Source: Streptomyces seoulensis
GTDB lineage: Bacteria > Actinomycetota > Actinomycetes > Streptomycetales > Streptomycetaceae
DNA: 64,000 nt
Assembly (NCBI RefSeq): GCF_022846655.1
Contig: NZ_AP025667.1
Span: 6,423,001-6,487,000, forward strand
Direction: 5' to 3'
The translations under genes and the position numbers were made by a program. The notes under the pieces were generated by a model. The model saw only the letters and a program-made list of their open reading frames with translations, searched no databases and was not told the DNA's origin. Below, in pieces: positions 47,545 to 59,451 of the stretch. Every line of letters begins with the position of its first letter. Within the stretch, counting starts at the first letter, position 1.

Positions 47545-48651
47545 TCAGCGCAGGCCGATGGCCGCACAGGCCGACTTGTAGGAGGCGGTGCAGATCTCGT
47601 CGACCGTGTAGATGCCGTCCGCGACGACCGTGTCCTTGATCTTGCTCTTGGTCAGCGCGCTCACCTGCACCAGCTTGGCCGGGATCTGCTTGTCGGTGGG
47701 GCTGTCGATGCGGTCCTGGGTGAGGGCGTCGAACTGGATGTCCTTGCCCTGCACCTTGGCGACGGCCATCTGGGCGGCGGCCTCGGCCTCGTCCGGGTAG
47801 GACTTGTAGACGCTCATGTACTGCTCGCCCGCCAGGATGCGCTGCACGGCGTCGAGTTCGGCGTCCTGGCCGGTGATCGGGGGCAGGGCGGTGACACCGG
47901 CGTTCTTCAGGGCCTTGATGACCCCGGCCGCCATGCCGTCGTTGGCGGAGTAGACGGCCGCGATGTTGGCCTTGCCCAGCTTGCCGATCGCCTCGGTCAT
48001 GTTGGCCTCGGCGTTCTCCGGCTTCCAGTCCTTGGTGTCGAAGCTGTCCGCGATCGTCACCTTGCCGTTCAGCTCGGAGAGCGCACCCTCCTTGAACTGC
48101 TTGGCGTTGGGGTCGGTGGGCGAGCCGTTCATCATGACGATCTTGTCGGACAGACCGGCGCCCGCACCCAGGCGCTCCAGCAGGGAGCGGCCCTGCACCT
48201 CGCCGACCAGCTCGTTGTCGAAGGAGATGTACGCGTCGATCGGGCCCTCGGCCAGGCGGTCGTAGGCGATGACGGGTATGCCGGCGTCCTTGGCCTTCTT
48301 CACCGCGGGCGCGATCGCGTGCGAGTCGACGGCGTCCAGGAGGATGACGTTGACCTTCTGGTCGATCATCCGCTGCAGTTGCGCGGCCTGCTGGGAGGCG
48401 TTCGCGTCGGCGTTGGCGTACTCGACCCTCCCCTTCTTGTGGGTCAGTTCGGACACCTTGCTCTTGATGATGGGGTAGTCGAACTTGTCGTAGCGGGTGT
48501 TCGCCTTCTCCGGCAGCAGCAGGCCGACGGTGACCTGGTCGCCCATGGTCGGGCTCGCGCTCGCGTCGTCTCCCGCCGCGTCGAGGACGCCGCAGCCGGC
48601 GAGCGGGAGGACCATCGTGGAGACGGCCACGGACATGGCGATACGACGCAT
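47545..48651 (-). CDS. Orphan sugar ABC transporter substrate-binding lipoprotein (xylose/ribose type)
   Basis: The protein is 368 aa. Lipobox LPLAGC (Cys near residue 20); mature part follows the Peripla_BP_4 pattern (VTVGLLLPEKANTRYDKFDY, VNVILLDAVDSHAIAPAV, AAVYSANDGMAAGVIKAL, ITGQDAELDAV), closest in feel to XylF/ChvE. No permease or ATPase gene is adjacent, and a terminator closes the transcript, so it must be a partner for a distant transporter. ATG 48651 is chosen; GTG 48663 in frame is possible. Confidence 0.9.
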   Translation of the reverse strand: MRRIAMSVAVSTMVLPLAGCGVLDAAGDDASASPTMGDQVTVGLLLPEKANTRYDKFDYPIIKSKVSELTHKKGRVEYANADANASQQAAQLQRMIDQKVNVILLDAVDSHAIAPAVKKAKDAGIPVIAYDRLAEGPIDAYISFDNELVGEVQGRSLLERLGAGAGLSDKIVMMNGSPTDPNAKQFKEGALSELNGKVTIADSFDTKDWKPENAEANMTEAIGKLGKANIAAVYSANDGMAAGVIKALKNAGVTALPPITGQDAELDAVQRILAGEQYMSVYKSYPDEAEAAAQMAVAKVQGKDIQFDALTQDRIDSPTDKQIPAKLVQVSALTKSKIKDTVVADGIYTVDEICTASYKSACAAIGLR

Positions 48652-48987
48652 TCGAGGGCTCACTTCAGGTGCGTTCCGACGGGGTGCAGCGTGCGACCCA
48701 GGTGTCTGAAAAGACAACGCGGAGGCGCCCCATGGCGTCAAGCAAAACAACTTAACGAGATGGCAACACCACGCTCCGTTTAGCTGGTGAAGACCTGGCG
48801 GAGCCTTGCGCAACCCTCTGTAAACACGCTTCACACCCTCCTCGCCCGAACCACGCGTTACGTACACACTTCCGAATGAAGTCAGCCAGGCTGTGAACGG
48901 CCCTGTGAACGTCTCCGCGAACGCCGAAGGGGCCGGGAGGCGTTGTGCCTCCCGGCCCCTTCGTGAAGAGTGCTCGCCGGACCCGGA
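48652..48987. other. Control region between the sugar-binding gene and hspR
   Basis: It contains the dnaK-operon terminator (48925-48963), and in the upstream part of the sugar-binding gene an inverted repeat TGTCT-GAAA-AGACA (48703-48716) that could be an operator. TTGACG on the minus strand at about 48736 is a candidate -35. No gene is seen. Confidence 0.45.
48925..48963 (-). terminator. Terminator of the dnaK operon
   Basis: A 17-bp perfect stem (48925-48941 with 48947-48963), loop gttgt, begins 24 bases past the hspR stop codon. No U-tract. Confidence 0.85.
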
Positions 48988-49455
48988 TCAGTCGGCGGAC
49001 TGCTGCCGCTTGGGCCGCCACACCACCAACGCGCTGGTCTGCTGGACCTCCTGGTACGGGACCAGGTCTCGCCGGTAGGAGGCGTGCACCGCGGCCTCGC
49101 GCTGACGCATCGTCGCCGCCGCGCCGTCCAGGGCCGACTCCAGCTCCGCGACACGGGACTGGAGGGCCGCGACGTGGTTCTCCAGCTCGATGATGCGCTT
49201 GATGCCGGCCAGGTTGATGCCCTCGTCCTGCGACAACTGCTGCACCTGACGGAGCAGTTCGATGTCACGGGCCGAATAGCGCCGCCCACGTCCCGCCGTG
49301 CGGTCCGGGGAGACCAGACCGAGGCGGTCGTACTGCCTCAGCGTCTGCGGATGGAGTCCGGAGAGCTGTGCGGCCACCGAGATGACGTAGACCGGGGTCT
49401 CCTCGGTCAGCTCGTACGGGTTGCGCCGACGACCTGGTGTGTCCATCGGGCTCAT
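48988..49455 (-). CDS. hspR: HspR heat-shock repressor (MerR family)
   Basis: The protein is 155 aa. The MerR-type HTH is VYVISVAAQLSGLHPQTLRQ YDRLGLVSPDRT split across residues 21-52, followed by YSARDIELLRQVQQLSQDEG and a coiled-coil (ENHVAALQSRVAELESAL). HspR binds HAIR sites with DnaK as co-repressor. ATG 49455 overlaps the dnaJ stop (ATGA). It is last in the operon whose promoter carries HAIR sites, closing a feedback loop. Confidence 0.95.
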   Translation of the reverse strand: MSPMDTPGRRRNPYELTEETPVYVISVAAQLSGLHPQTLRQYDRLGLVSPDRTAGRGRRYSARDIELLRQVQQLSQDEGINLAGIKRIIELENHVAALQSRVAELESALDGAAATMRQREAAVHASYRRDLVPYQEVQQTSALVVWRPKRQQSAD

Positions 49456-50633
49456 TCTCCCTTCGCGGCCTCGAACAGCTCCGCCCGCGGGTCTTCGTCC
49501 GCGGTCGCCTCTCGGTACGCCTCGAGCGCGTCACGAGCCTTCCCCGACAGGTCCTTCGGGACACTCACCTCCACGGTGATCAGCAGATCGCCGTGGCTGC
49601 CGTCCTTGCGCGCCGCGCCCTTGCCCCGCGCCCGCATGGTGCGGCCGTTGGGCGTGCCGGGCGGGAGCTTCAGGGTGACCGGGGACCCGCCGAGGGTGGG
49701 CACCCGCACATCCCCGCCGAGCGCCGCCTCGGCGAACGTCACCGGGACGGTGACGGTGAGGTTGTCGCCCTTGCGGCCGAACACCTTGTGCTCGCCGACG
49801 TGGACGGTGACGTACAGGTCGCCCGCCGGACCGCCCCGCTCACCGGGAGCGCCCTTGCCGCGCAGCCGGATGCGCTGCCCGTCGGTGACACCCGCCGGGA
49901 TGCGGACCTGCATGGTGCGCGAGGACTTGGCCCGGCCGCTGCCGCTGCACTCCATGCAGGGGTGCTCGGCGATCAGGCCGCGGCCCTTGCAGTCGGGGCA
50001 CGGGTCGGTGAGCGAGAAGCCGCCGCCCGAGCCCCGCGCGACCTGTCCGGTGCCGACGCAGGTCGGGCACACGCGCGGCGTGCCGTTCTTGTCGCCGGTG
50101 CCCGAACACGCCTTGCAGGGTGCCTGCGAGGTCATCCGGAGCGGTACGGTCGCGCCCTCGATCGCCTCGGTGAAGCTGAGCGTCACCTCGGTGTCGACGT
50201 CCTGCCCCCGGCGCGGCTGGGTCCGCGTGGGACCCGCGCCGCCCCGGTTGAACAGGCCGCCGAAGACATCGCCGAGCCCGCCGCCGAAGCTGCCGCTCTG
50301 CGCGCCACCGGGACCGCCGGCCCCACCGAAGAGGTCGCCGAGGTCGAAGTTGAACTGCCCGCCGCCCGCGCCCGGCCCCGGCCGGAAACCGCCGTTGCCG
50401 AACAGGGCGCGCGCCTCGTCGTACTCCTTGCGCTTCTTGGGGTCGCCGAGGACGTCGTTCGCCTCGGAGATCTCCTTGAAGCGCTCCTCGGCGCGGGTGT
50501 TGCCCTTGTTGGCGTCCGGGTGGAACTCGCGGGCGAGCTTCCGGTACGCCTTCTTGATCTCCGCCTCGGTGGCGTCCTTGGGGACGCCGAGGACCTTGTA
50601 GAAGTCCTTCTCGATGAAGTCCTTGGTGCTCAT
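49452..50633 (-). CDS. dnaJ: DnaJ co-chaperone
   Basis: The protein is 393 aa. The J domain is at residues about 10-75 with the HPD triad in REFHPDANKG, then a Gly/Phe-rich region, four CxxCxGxG zinc motifs (CKACSGTG, CPTCVGTG, CPDCKGRG, CMECSGSG) and the C-terminal substrate domain. It stimulates DnaK ATPase. It lies 45 bases downstream of grpE and overlaps hspR by 4 bases. Confidence 0.96.
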   Translation of the reverse strand: MSTKDFIEKDFYKVLGVPKDATEAEIKKAYRKLAREFHPDANKGNTRAEERFKEISEANDVLGDPKKRKEYDEARALFGNGGFRPGPGAGGGQFNFDLGDLFGGAGGPGGAQSGSFGGGLGDVFGGLFNRGGAGPTRTQPRRGQDVDTEVTLSFTEAIEGATVPLRMTSQAPCKACSGTGDKNGTPRVCPTCVGTGQVARGSGGGFSLTDPCPDCKGRGLIAEHPCMECSGSGRAKSSRTMQVRIPAGVTDGQRIRLRGKGAPGERGGPAGDLYVTVHVGEHKVFGRKGDNLTVTVPVTFAEAALGGDVRVPTLGGSPVTLKLPPGTPNGRTMRARGKGAARKDGSHGDLLITVEVSVPKDLSGKARDALEAYREATADEDPRAELFEAAKGE

Positions 50634-50678
50634 CCCCGACGTCCCTCCTTCCGGCCCTGCATGATCTCCGTGATTACG

Positions 50679-53263
<2,585 letters not shown>

Positions 53264-53463
53264 TTATATGGCTCTTATATGCAAGGCGGCGCCGACGGCC
53301 GCCGAACGGGGTGCGGACACCGTTCCGCCGTCCCGGCGAAGGTAACCCTCAGCGACTCACATCACCCCGCGCCCGGCTGCATCCCGCAGGAAGATGGGGG
53401 TAGTCTCAGACGGACTGGATAAGTTACCGCTTAGTAATTTCGAGGCCGCTTCAGGAGCCCCTC

Positions 53464-55746
53464 ATGCAACTCGCCGCGATCATCGTGTCGCTGGTCCTGA
53501 CCGTGGTCGGCGTCGCGCTGCTCGCCCGGGCCATCGGACAGTTCGTCCGGTACTTCAAGCTGGGCCAGCCCGTCCCCGCCGGTACCCGGACCGACAACCC
53601 GTACCAGCGCAGTGTGACCCTGGTGCGGGAGTTCCTCGGCCACACCAGGATGAACCGGTGGGGCATCGTCGGCGTGGCCCACTGGTTCGTGGCCGTCGGC
53701 TTCCTGACGCTGCCGCCGACCCTGGCCCAGGCGTTCGGCCAGCTCTTCCAGGCCGACTGGACCCTGCCGTTCATCGGCGACTTCCTGCCCTTCGAGCTGT
53801 ACATCGAGTTCATCGGTGTGATGACGATCCTCGGCATCGCCGTGCTGATGGTCATCCGACTGCTGAGCCTGCCCAGCCGCCCGGGCCGCAAGTCCCGCTT
53901 CGCCGGTTCCAAGTCCGGCCAGGCGTACTTCGTCGAGTACGTCATCCTCACCATCGGCCTCGCCATCTACACCCTGCGCGGCCTCGAGGGCGCCCTGCAC
54001 CACGTGGACCACTACGAGGCGGCGTACTTCGCCTCCTACCCGCTGGTCCTCGCCTTCAAGGCGCTCAGCGTCACCACGCTGCAGAACCTGGTCTACCTGG
54101 TCGCCATGATCAAGATCGGGACCTCGTTCATCTGGATGATCGTGGTCTCGCTCAACACCAACATGGGTGTGGCCTGGCACCGCTTCCTGGCGTTCCCGAA
54201 CATCTGGTTCAAGCGGGACGCGGACGGCGGTGTCGCCCTCGGCGCGCTCCAGCCGATGACCTCCGGCGGCAAGCCGATCGACTTCACCGACCCCGGTGAC
54301 GACGACGTCTTCGGTGTCTCCCAGGTCGAGCAGTTCTCCTGGAAGGGCCTGCTGGACTTCTCCACCTGCACCGAGTGCGGCCGCTGCCAGTCGCAGTGCC
54401 CCGCGTGGAACACCGGCAAGCCGCTCTCCCCGAAGCTGATGATCATGTCGCTGCGGGACCACGCCCACGCCAAGGCGCCGTACCTGCTCGCGGGTGGCGG
54501 CAAGACCATGGAGGGCGACGAGAAGGCGTCCGAGGAGCAGCTCGCGGGCGTCCCCGCCGCCGCCCTCGCCGAGGCCGAGCGCCCGCTCATCGGCACCGCC
54601 GAGGAGAACGGCGTCATCGACCCCGACGTCCTGTGGTCCTGCACCACCTGCGGCGCCTGCGTCGAGCAGTGCCCGGTCGACATCGAGCACGTCGACCACA
54701 TCGTCGACATGCGCCGCTACCAGGTGATGATCGAGTCCGCGTTCCCGTCCGAGGCGGGCACGATGCTCAAGAACCTGGAGAAGAAGGGCAACCCCTGGGG
54801 CCTGGCCAAGAAGCAGCGGCTGGAGTGGACCAAGGAGGTCGACTTCGAGGTCCCGGTCGTCGGCAAGGACATCGAGGACCTGTCCGAGGTCGAGTACCTC
54901 TACTGGGTCGGCTGCGCCGGCGCCCTGGAGGACCGGGCCAAGAAGACCACCAAGGCCTTCGCCGAGCTGCTGCACATCGCGGGCGTCAAGTTCGCGATCA
55001 TGGGCGGCGACGAGAAGTGCACCGGTGACTCCGCCCGCCGCCTCGGCAACGAGCCCCTGTTCCAGGAGCTCGGCATGGAGAACGTCATGTCCCTCAACGC
55101 CGCCTTCGGCGAGGAGATGGACGACGACGGCAAGGTGGTCCCCGAGTCGGCGAAGCCGAAGTCGGCCAAGAAGATCGTCGCCACCTGCCCGCACTGCCTC
55201 AACACGCTCGGCAACGAGTACCCGCAGCTCGGCGGCGACTACGAGGTCATCCACCACACCCAGTTGCTCCAGCACCTGGTGGACGAGGGCAAGCTGATCC
55301 CCGTGACCCCGGTCGAGGGCATCATCACGTACCACGACCCCTGCTACCTGGGCCGGCACAACAAGATCTACACGCCTCCGCGCGAGATCATCGGCAAGGT
55401 CCCGGGGCTCCGGAACGAGGAGATGCACCGCCACAAGGAGCGCGGCTTCTGCTGTGGCGCCGGTGGCGCGCGGATGTGGATGGAGGAGCGGATCGGCAAG
55501 CGCATCAACAACGAGCGCGTCGACGAGGCCCTCTCCCTCAACCCGGACATCGTCTCCACCGCCTGCCCGTTCTGCCTGGTCATGCTGACCGACTCGGTCA
55601 ACGGCAAGAAGAACGACGGCAAGGCCAAGGAGTCCATCCAGGTCGTGGACGTCGCCCAGCTCCTGCTGGACTCCGTCCGGACCCCGGCGGACCCGGCCGA
55701 CGAGGACGAGCCCGCCACCGAGCCGGAGCCCGAGCCGGTCAAGTAG
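53464..55746 (+). CDS. Membrane HdrD/GlpC-like iron-sulfur oxidoreductase
   Basis: The protein is 760 aa. The N-terminal 230 residues hold five or so transmembrane helices of a NarI/HdrE-like heme or quinone module, followed by two [4Fe-4S] sites (CTECGRCQSQCP near residue 302, CTTCGACVEQCP near 396) and two CCG domains (CPHCLNTLGNEYP, HDPCYLGRHN, CCGAGGARMWMEE, CPFCLVML). It probably passes electrons between quinones and an unknown substrate. ATG 53464 follows AGGAG. Separate genes are fused here into one. Confidence 0.9.
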   Translation: MQLAAIIVSLVLTVVGVALLARAIGQFVRYFKLGQPVPAGTRTDNPYQRSVTLVREFLGHTRMNRWGIVGVAHWFVAVGFLTLPPTLAQAFGQLFQADWTLPFIGDFLPFELYIEFIGVMTILGIAVLMVIRLLSLPSRPGRKSRFAGSKSGQAYFVEYVILTIGLAIYTLRGLEGALHHVDHYEAAYFASYPLVLAFKALSVTTLQNLVYLVAMIKIGTSFIWMIVVSLNTNMGVAWHRFLAFPNIWFKRDADGGVALGALQPMTSGGKPIDFTDPGDDDVFGVSQVEQFSWKGLLDFSTCTECGRCQSQCPAWNTGKPLSPKLMIMSLRDHAHAKAPYLLAGGGKTMEGDEKASEEQLAGVPAAALAEAERPLIGTAEENGVIDPDVLWSCTTCGACVEQCPVDIEHVDHIVDMRRYQVMIESAFPSEAGTMLKNLEKKGNPWGLAKKQRLEWTKEVDFEVPVVGKDIEDLSEVEYLYWVGCAGALEDRAKKTTKAFAELLHIAGVKFAIMGGDEKCTGDSARRLGNEPLFQELGMENVMSLNAAFGEEMDDDGKVVPESAKPKSAKKIVATCPHCLNTLGNEYPQLGGDYEVIHHTQLLQHLVDEGKLIPVTPVEGIITYHDPCYLGRHNKIYTPPREIIGKVPGLRNEEMHRHKERGFCCGAGGARMWMEERIGKRINNERVDEALSLNPDIVSTACPFCLVMLTDSVNGKKNDGKAKESIQVVDVAQLLLDSVRTPADPADEDEPATEPEPEPVK

Positions 55747-55761
55747 CGCACCGCTTCGCGC

Positions 55762-55804
55762 ACGACGACGCCCCCCGGCCCACGAGGCCGGGGGGCGCCG
55801 TCGT
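55762..55804. terminator. Bidirectional terminator
   Basis: A 19-bp stem with one mismatch (55762-55780 with 55786-55804, loop cacga) lies between two convergent genes. Confidence 0.85.
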
Positions 55805-55818
55805 ACCCCTGGGGGCGC

Positions 55819-56145
55819 TTACTTCGGGGACGCCTGCTGCACGACCTCGAACGACCACAGGGTGGAGCCGGCCGCGGCGGGCCCCTGCTTCTCGCCGCCC
55901 TCACCGCCGCCCGCGCCCTGGTGGGCGGCCTTCATGGGGCCCTCCATCCACGCCTGGAAGGCCGCGTCGTCGCGCCAGCGGGTGTAGACGAGGTACTGGT
56001 CGGTGCCCTCGACCGGGCGCAGCAGCTCGAACCACTCGAACCCGTCCGAGCTCTCCACCGTGTGGGCCCGCGAGGCGAACCGCTTCTCCAGTACCTCCCG
56101 CTGCTCGGCGGGAACGGTCAGCACATTGATCTTCACTACGCTCAT
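55819..56145 (-). CDS. Antibiotic biosynthesis monooxygenase (ABM) domain protein
   Basis: The protein is 108 aa. The ferredoxin-like ABM fold is seen in VVKINVLTVPAEQREVLEKR, EWFELLRPVEGTDQYLVYTR and WRDDAAFQAWM. Related small proteins degrade heme or oxidise quinols; the Gly-rich loop near residue 80 is unusual. ATG 56145 follows GGATGGGGGC. Confidence 0.88.
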   Translation of the reverse strand: MSVVKINVLTVPAEQREVLEKRFASRAHTVESSDGFEWFELLRPVEGTDQYLVYTRWRDDAAFQAWMEGPMKAAHQGAGGGEGGEKQGPAAAGSTLWSFEVVQQASPK

Positions 56146-56349
56146 GCCCCCATCCTGCCCCCGACGGCCCGGCCACGCCCGTCCCGGAATTTTTTCCTCC
56201 ACGGCGCACAACCGTTCCCGCCCGGCATCGGTCTGATGATCGCCAACCGCTCCGCGGCCCCCTGGGCGACCAGGGCCCACGCGGACTGTCGGCCCCCACC
56301 GACTGCGGATGCCCGTCCCGGCATCCCCCGTACGCCGCAGGAGAACCCC

Positions 56350-57831
56350 ATGCGCGCGCACCACAGACTCGTCATGGCGACGGCCACCGCGGCCGCGCTC
56401 ACCGGCGGCCTGCTCACCCTCACCGCCGCCCCGGCCACGGCCGCCGACTCCACCACCGTGGCCAAGGCCGACTTCAACGGCGACGGCATCGGCGACCTCG
56501 CCACCTCGGCCTCCTCCGCCTACGTGGGCGGCAAGAAGGGCGCCGGCCAGGTCGTCGTCCTGTACGGCACCAAGACCGGCGTCACCGGCTCCAAGCGCAC
56601 CACCCTCAGCCAGGACACCCCCGGCGTCCCCGGCGGCGCCGAGGCGGGCGACGCCTTCGGCGGCACGCTGGCCTACGGCGACTTCAACGGCGACGGCTAC
56701 GACGACCTCGCGGTCGGCATCCCGCACGAGAAGGTCGGCAACGACGTCAACGGCGGCGCGGTCGCCCTGCTCTGGGGCTCGAAGAGCGGCCTGACCGGCA
56801 AGGGCGCCGACCTGCCCGACCCGGCCGTCGGCTCGCACGACATCTGGGGCCACAACCTGGCGGCGGGTGACTTCGACGGCGACGGCCGCACCGACCTCGT
56901 CGTGGGCGCCTCCGGCTCCACCCTGTACCTCTACAAGGGCGGCTTCAGCTCCGCCGGCACCGCCGCGAGCCGCACCACCGTCAAGCCGCCGATCCAGGCG
57001 GGCACCAGCGAGGACCCCCTCGCCCCGCTCAACCTGACCGCGGGGGACGTCAACGGCGACGGCCGCACCGACCTGGTCGTGGACGGCTACGAGACCAAGA
57101 CCCCGTACGGGTGGAACACCAACTACTGGCTGCCCGGCACCGCGAACGGTCTCACCGCGGCCCCCAAGAAACTCAGGTCCGGCATCATCACCGGCATCGG
57201 TGACATCAACGGCGACGGCTACGGCGACATCGTCAGCGGTGCCTTCTGGGACGGCGGCAAGGCGGACGACGGCACCCCGGTCCCGGACGCCTCCACCGGC
57301 GGCCGCGTCAACATCACCTACGGGTCCGTCTCCGGGCCGGACCGCAACGCCGCGATCGACCAGAACACCGGTAACGTCCCCGGCGCCTCCGAGAAGGGCG
57401 ACGGCTTCGGCGGCGAGCTGGACCTCGGCGACATCAACGGTGACGGCTACCAGGACCTGGTGATCAGCAGCATCTTCGAGGACCTCGGCAAGGCGTCCGA
57501 CGCGGGCCTGGTCACCGTGCTGTACGGCTCCGCGAGCGGCGTGAACACCGCCACCAAGGCCCAGTCCATCGCCCAGAGCACCGCGGGCGTCCCCGGCAAC
57601 GACGAGAAGGACGACCACTTCGGCATGGACGTCAAGCTCGACGACGTCACCGGCGACGGCCGGGCCGACCTGCTGGTCGGCTCCGACGAGGACGGCGGCG
57701 ACGGCGCCCTCGTCTACCTGCCGTCCGACGGCACGAAGATCACCGCGACCGGCTCCCGCTTCGTCGGCGTCAAGAACGTGGGCGTCTCCGCGACCGGCAC
57801 GCCCTGGTTCGGCAGCATCATCGCCAACTGA
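56350..57831 (+). CDS. Secreted FG-GAP/integrin-like repeat protein
   Basis: The protein is 493 aa. The signal peptide is MRAHHRLVMATATAAALTGG onwards, with cleavage near APATAA (about residue 31). The mature part has seven calcium-binding blades with D-x-N/D-G-D-G motifs (DFNGDGIGDLA, DFNGDGYDDLAVG, DFDGDGRTDLVVG, DVNGDGRTDLVV, DINGDGYGDIVSG, DINGDGYQDLVIS, DVTGDGRADLLVG), i.e. a seven-bladed beta-propeller. No catalytic domain is attached. ATG 56350 follows GGAGAACCCC. Extracellular role unknown. Confidence 0.92.
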   Translation: MRAHHRLVMATATAAALTGGLLTLTAAPATAADSTTVAKADFNGDGIGDLATSASSAYVGGKKGAGQVVVLYGTKTGVTGSKRTTLSQDTPGVPGGAEAGDAFGGTLAYGDFNGDGYDDLAVGIPHEKVGNDVNGGAVALLWGSKSGLTGKGADLPDPAVGSHDIWGHNLAAGDFDGDGRTDLVVGASGSTLYLYKGGFSSAGTAASRTTVKPPIQAGTSEDPLAPLNLTAGDVNGDGRTDLVVDGYETKTPYGWNTNYWLPGTANGLTAAPKKLRSGIITGIGDINGDGYGDIVSGAFWDGGKADDGTPVPDASTGGRVNITYGSVSGPDRNAAIDQNTGNVPGASEKGDGFGGELDLGDINGDGYQDLVISSIFEDLGKASDAGLVTVLYGSASGVNTATKAQSIAQSTAGVPGNDEKDDHFGMDVKLDDVTGDGRADLLVGSDEDGGDGALVYLPSDGTKITATGSRFVGVKNVGVSATGTPWFGSIIAN

Positions 57832-57967
57832 GCCCCCGGGCAGATGCCGGCCGACCCCCGAGCGTCCCCCTGACGGTCCCTTAGGGGATGTCACAGGATG
57901 GCCGCAATGCCGGGCCCGACCCCCCGGGCCCGGCACGCGGACGGCCGGGAGCAGGTACGTTCGACGG

Positions 57968-58867
57968 GTGGCTGGATTCAGGATCGGACGCGGGGACCGG
58001 GACAACCGCACCGCGCAAGGACAGCAGGCGCAAGCGCCCCAGGGACCGTCGTACGGCGGCCAGGCGCCCCACCAGGGGCACCGGCAGCCCTCCTACGGCT
58101 ACCCGCAAGGGAACCCGCAGGGGCACCGGTACGGGTATCCGGGGCCGGTGGACGACGGGCCGGAGTACTTCGGCGACCCCGGCCACGGGGCCCACGGCGG
58201 CGGGCACGACCCGTACGCGGCGAACCAGCCGGGCCACACCCAGGCGTTCTCCGTCGACGAGGCGTCCGCGTACAACCAGGGCGAGACCTACCACGCGGGC
58301 CCGGTCGCCCCGCCCGGCCCCTCCGGCCCTCCGCTGCACTGGAAGGAGCTGCTGAAGGGGATCTTCCTCTCCCCCGACGCGACCTTCCTGCGCATGCGGG
58401 ACTACACGATGTGGGGCCCGGCCCTGATCGTGACGTTCCTCTACGGCCTGCTCGCCGTCTTCGGCTTCGACGGCGCCCGCGCGGACGCGATCGGCGCGAC
58501 GCTCACCAACGCGATCCCGATCGTGCTGATCACGGCCGTGGCGTTGGTGCTGAGCGCGTTCGTCCTGGGCGTGGTCACCCACACCCTGGCCCGCCAGCTC
58601 GGCGGCGACGGCGCCTGGCAGCCCACGGTCGGCCTGTCCATGCTGATCATGTCGCTGACGGACGCCCCGCGCCTGGTCTTCGCCATGTTCTTCGGCGGCG
58701 ACGCGAGCTTCGTCCAGGTCATCGGCTGGATCACCTGGCTCGCCGCGGGCGCCCTGCTCACCCTGATGGTCTCCCGCTCCCACGACCTCCCCTGGCCGAA
58801 GGCCCTGGGCGCGTCCGCGATCCAACTGGTCGCGCTGCTGTCGATCGTGAAGCTGGGGACGTTCTGA
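57968..58867 (+). CDS. Yip1 family membrane protein
   Basis: The protein is 299 aa. The first 115 residues are Gly/Tyr/Gln/Pro-rich and disordered; then LHWKELLKGIFLSPDATFLR leads into five hydrophobic helices of the Yip1 type. GTG 57968 is 8 nt after a TACGTT, so it may be leaderless. Function unknown. Followed by a terminator. Confidence 0.82.
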   Translation: MAGFRIGRGDRDNRTAQGQQAQAPQGPSYGGQAPHQGHRQPSYGYPQGNPQGHRYGYPGPVDDGPEYFGDPGHGAHGGGHDPYAANQPGHTQAFSVDEASAYNQGETYHAGPVAPPGPSGPPLHWKELLKGIFLSPDATFLRMRDYTMWGPALIVTFLYGLLAVFGFDGARADAIGATLTNAIPIVLITAVALVLSAFVLGVVTHTLARQLGGDGAWQPTVGLSMLIMSLTDAPRLVFAMFFGGDASFVQVIGWITWLAAGALLTLMVSRSHDLPWPKALGASAIQLVALLSIVKLGTF

Positions 58868-58887
58868 CCGTCCTCCGATGCGAGAAA

Positions 58888-58918
58888 GGGCCCCTGGAGC
58901 TTGCCGCTCCGGGGGCCC
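58888..58918. terminator. Bidirectional terminator
   Basis: A 13-bp stem with one mismatch (58888-58900 with 58906-58918, loop ttgcc), flanked by AAA and TTTC, between two convergent genes. Confidence 0.82.
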
Positions 58919-58940
58919 TGCTCTTTCGGGGAACCCGCCC

Positions 58941-59438
58941 TCAGGCGTCCAGCACCTGCCCGGACCTGCGCACGACGGGCTGCTCGACGCTCCACGGGAA
59001 GTTGATCCAGTCCTCGGTGCGCTTCCAGACGTACTCGCACTTCACGAGGGAGTGGGACTTCTCGTAGATGACGGCGGAGCGCACCTCGGCGACGGTGTCG
59101 AGGCAGAAGTCGCGCACCAGCTTGAGCGTCTTGCCGGTGTCGGCGACGTCGTCGGTGATGAGCACCTTCTTGTCGGAGAAGTCGATGCGGTCCGGCACGG
59201 GCGCCAGCATCACCGGCATGTCGAGCGTGGTGCCGACGCCGGTGTAGAACTCCACGTTCACCAGGTGGATGTTCTTGCAGTCCAGGGCGTAGGCCAGGCC
59301 GCCGGCCACGAAGACACCGCCGCGCGCGATGCTCAGCACGATGTCGGGCTCGTAGCCGTCGTCCGCGATGGTCTGCGCCAGCTCGCGGACGGCCACGCCG
59401 AAGCGCTCGTAGGTCAGGTTCTCCCGCACGTCACTCAT
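58941..59438 (-). CDS. Phosphoribosyltransferase (hypoxanthine/xanthine type)
   Basis: The protein is 165 aa. The PRPP-binding loop is KVLITDDVADTGKTLKLV; earlier PDIVLSIARGGVFVAGGLAY gives the PPi loop. The overall pattern suggests a purine salvage enzyme, but the base is not certain. It lies 13 bases downstream of dcd and is probably co-transcribed. Confidence 0.87.
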   Translation of the reverse strand: MSDVRENLTYERFGVAVRELAQTIADDGYEPDIVLSIARGGVFVAGGLAYALDCKNIHLVNVEFYTGVGTTLDMPVMLAPVPDRIDFSDKKVLITDDVADTGKTLKLVRDFCLDTVAEVRSAVIYEKSHSLVKCEYVWKRTEDWINFPWSVEQPVVRRSGQVLDA

Positions 59439-59451
59439 ATCTTCGTCGCCC

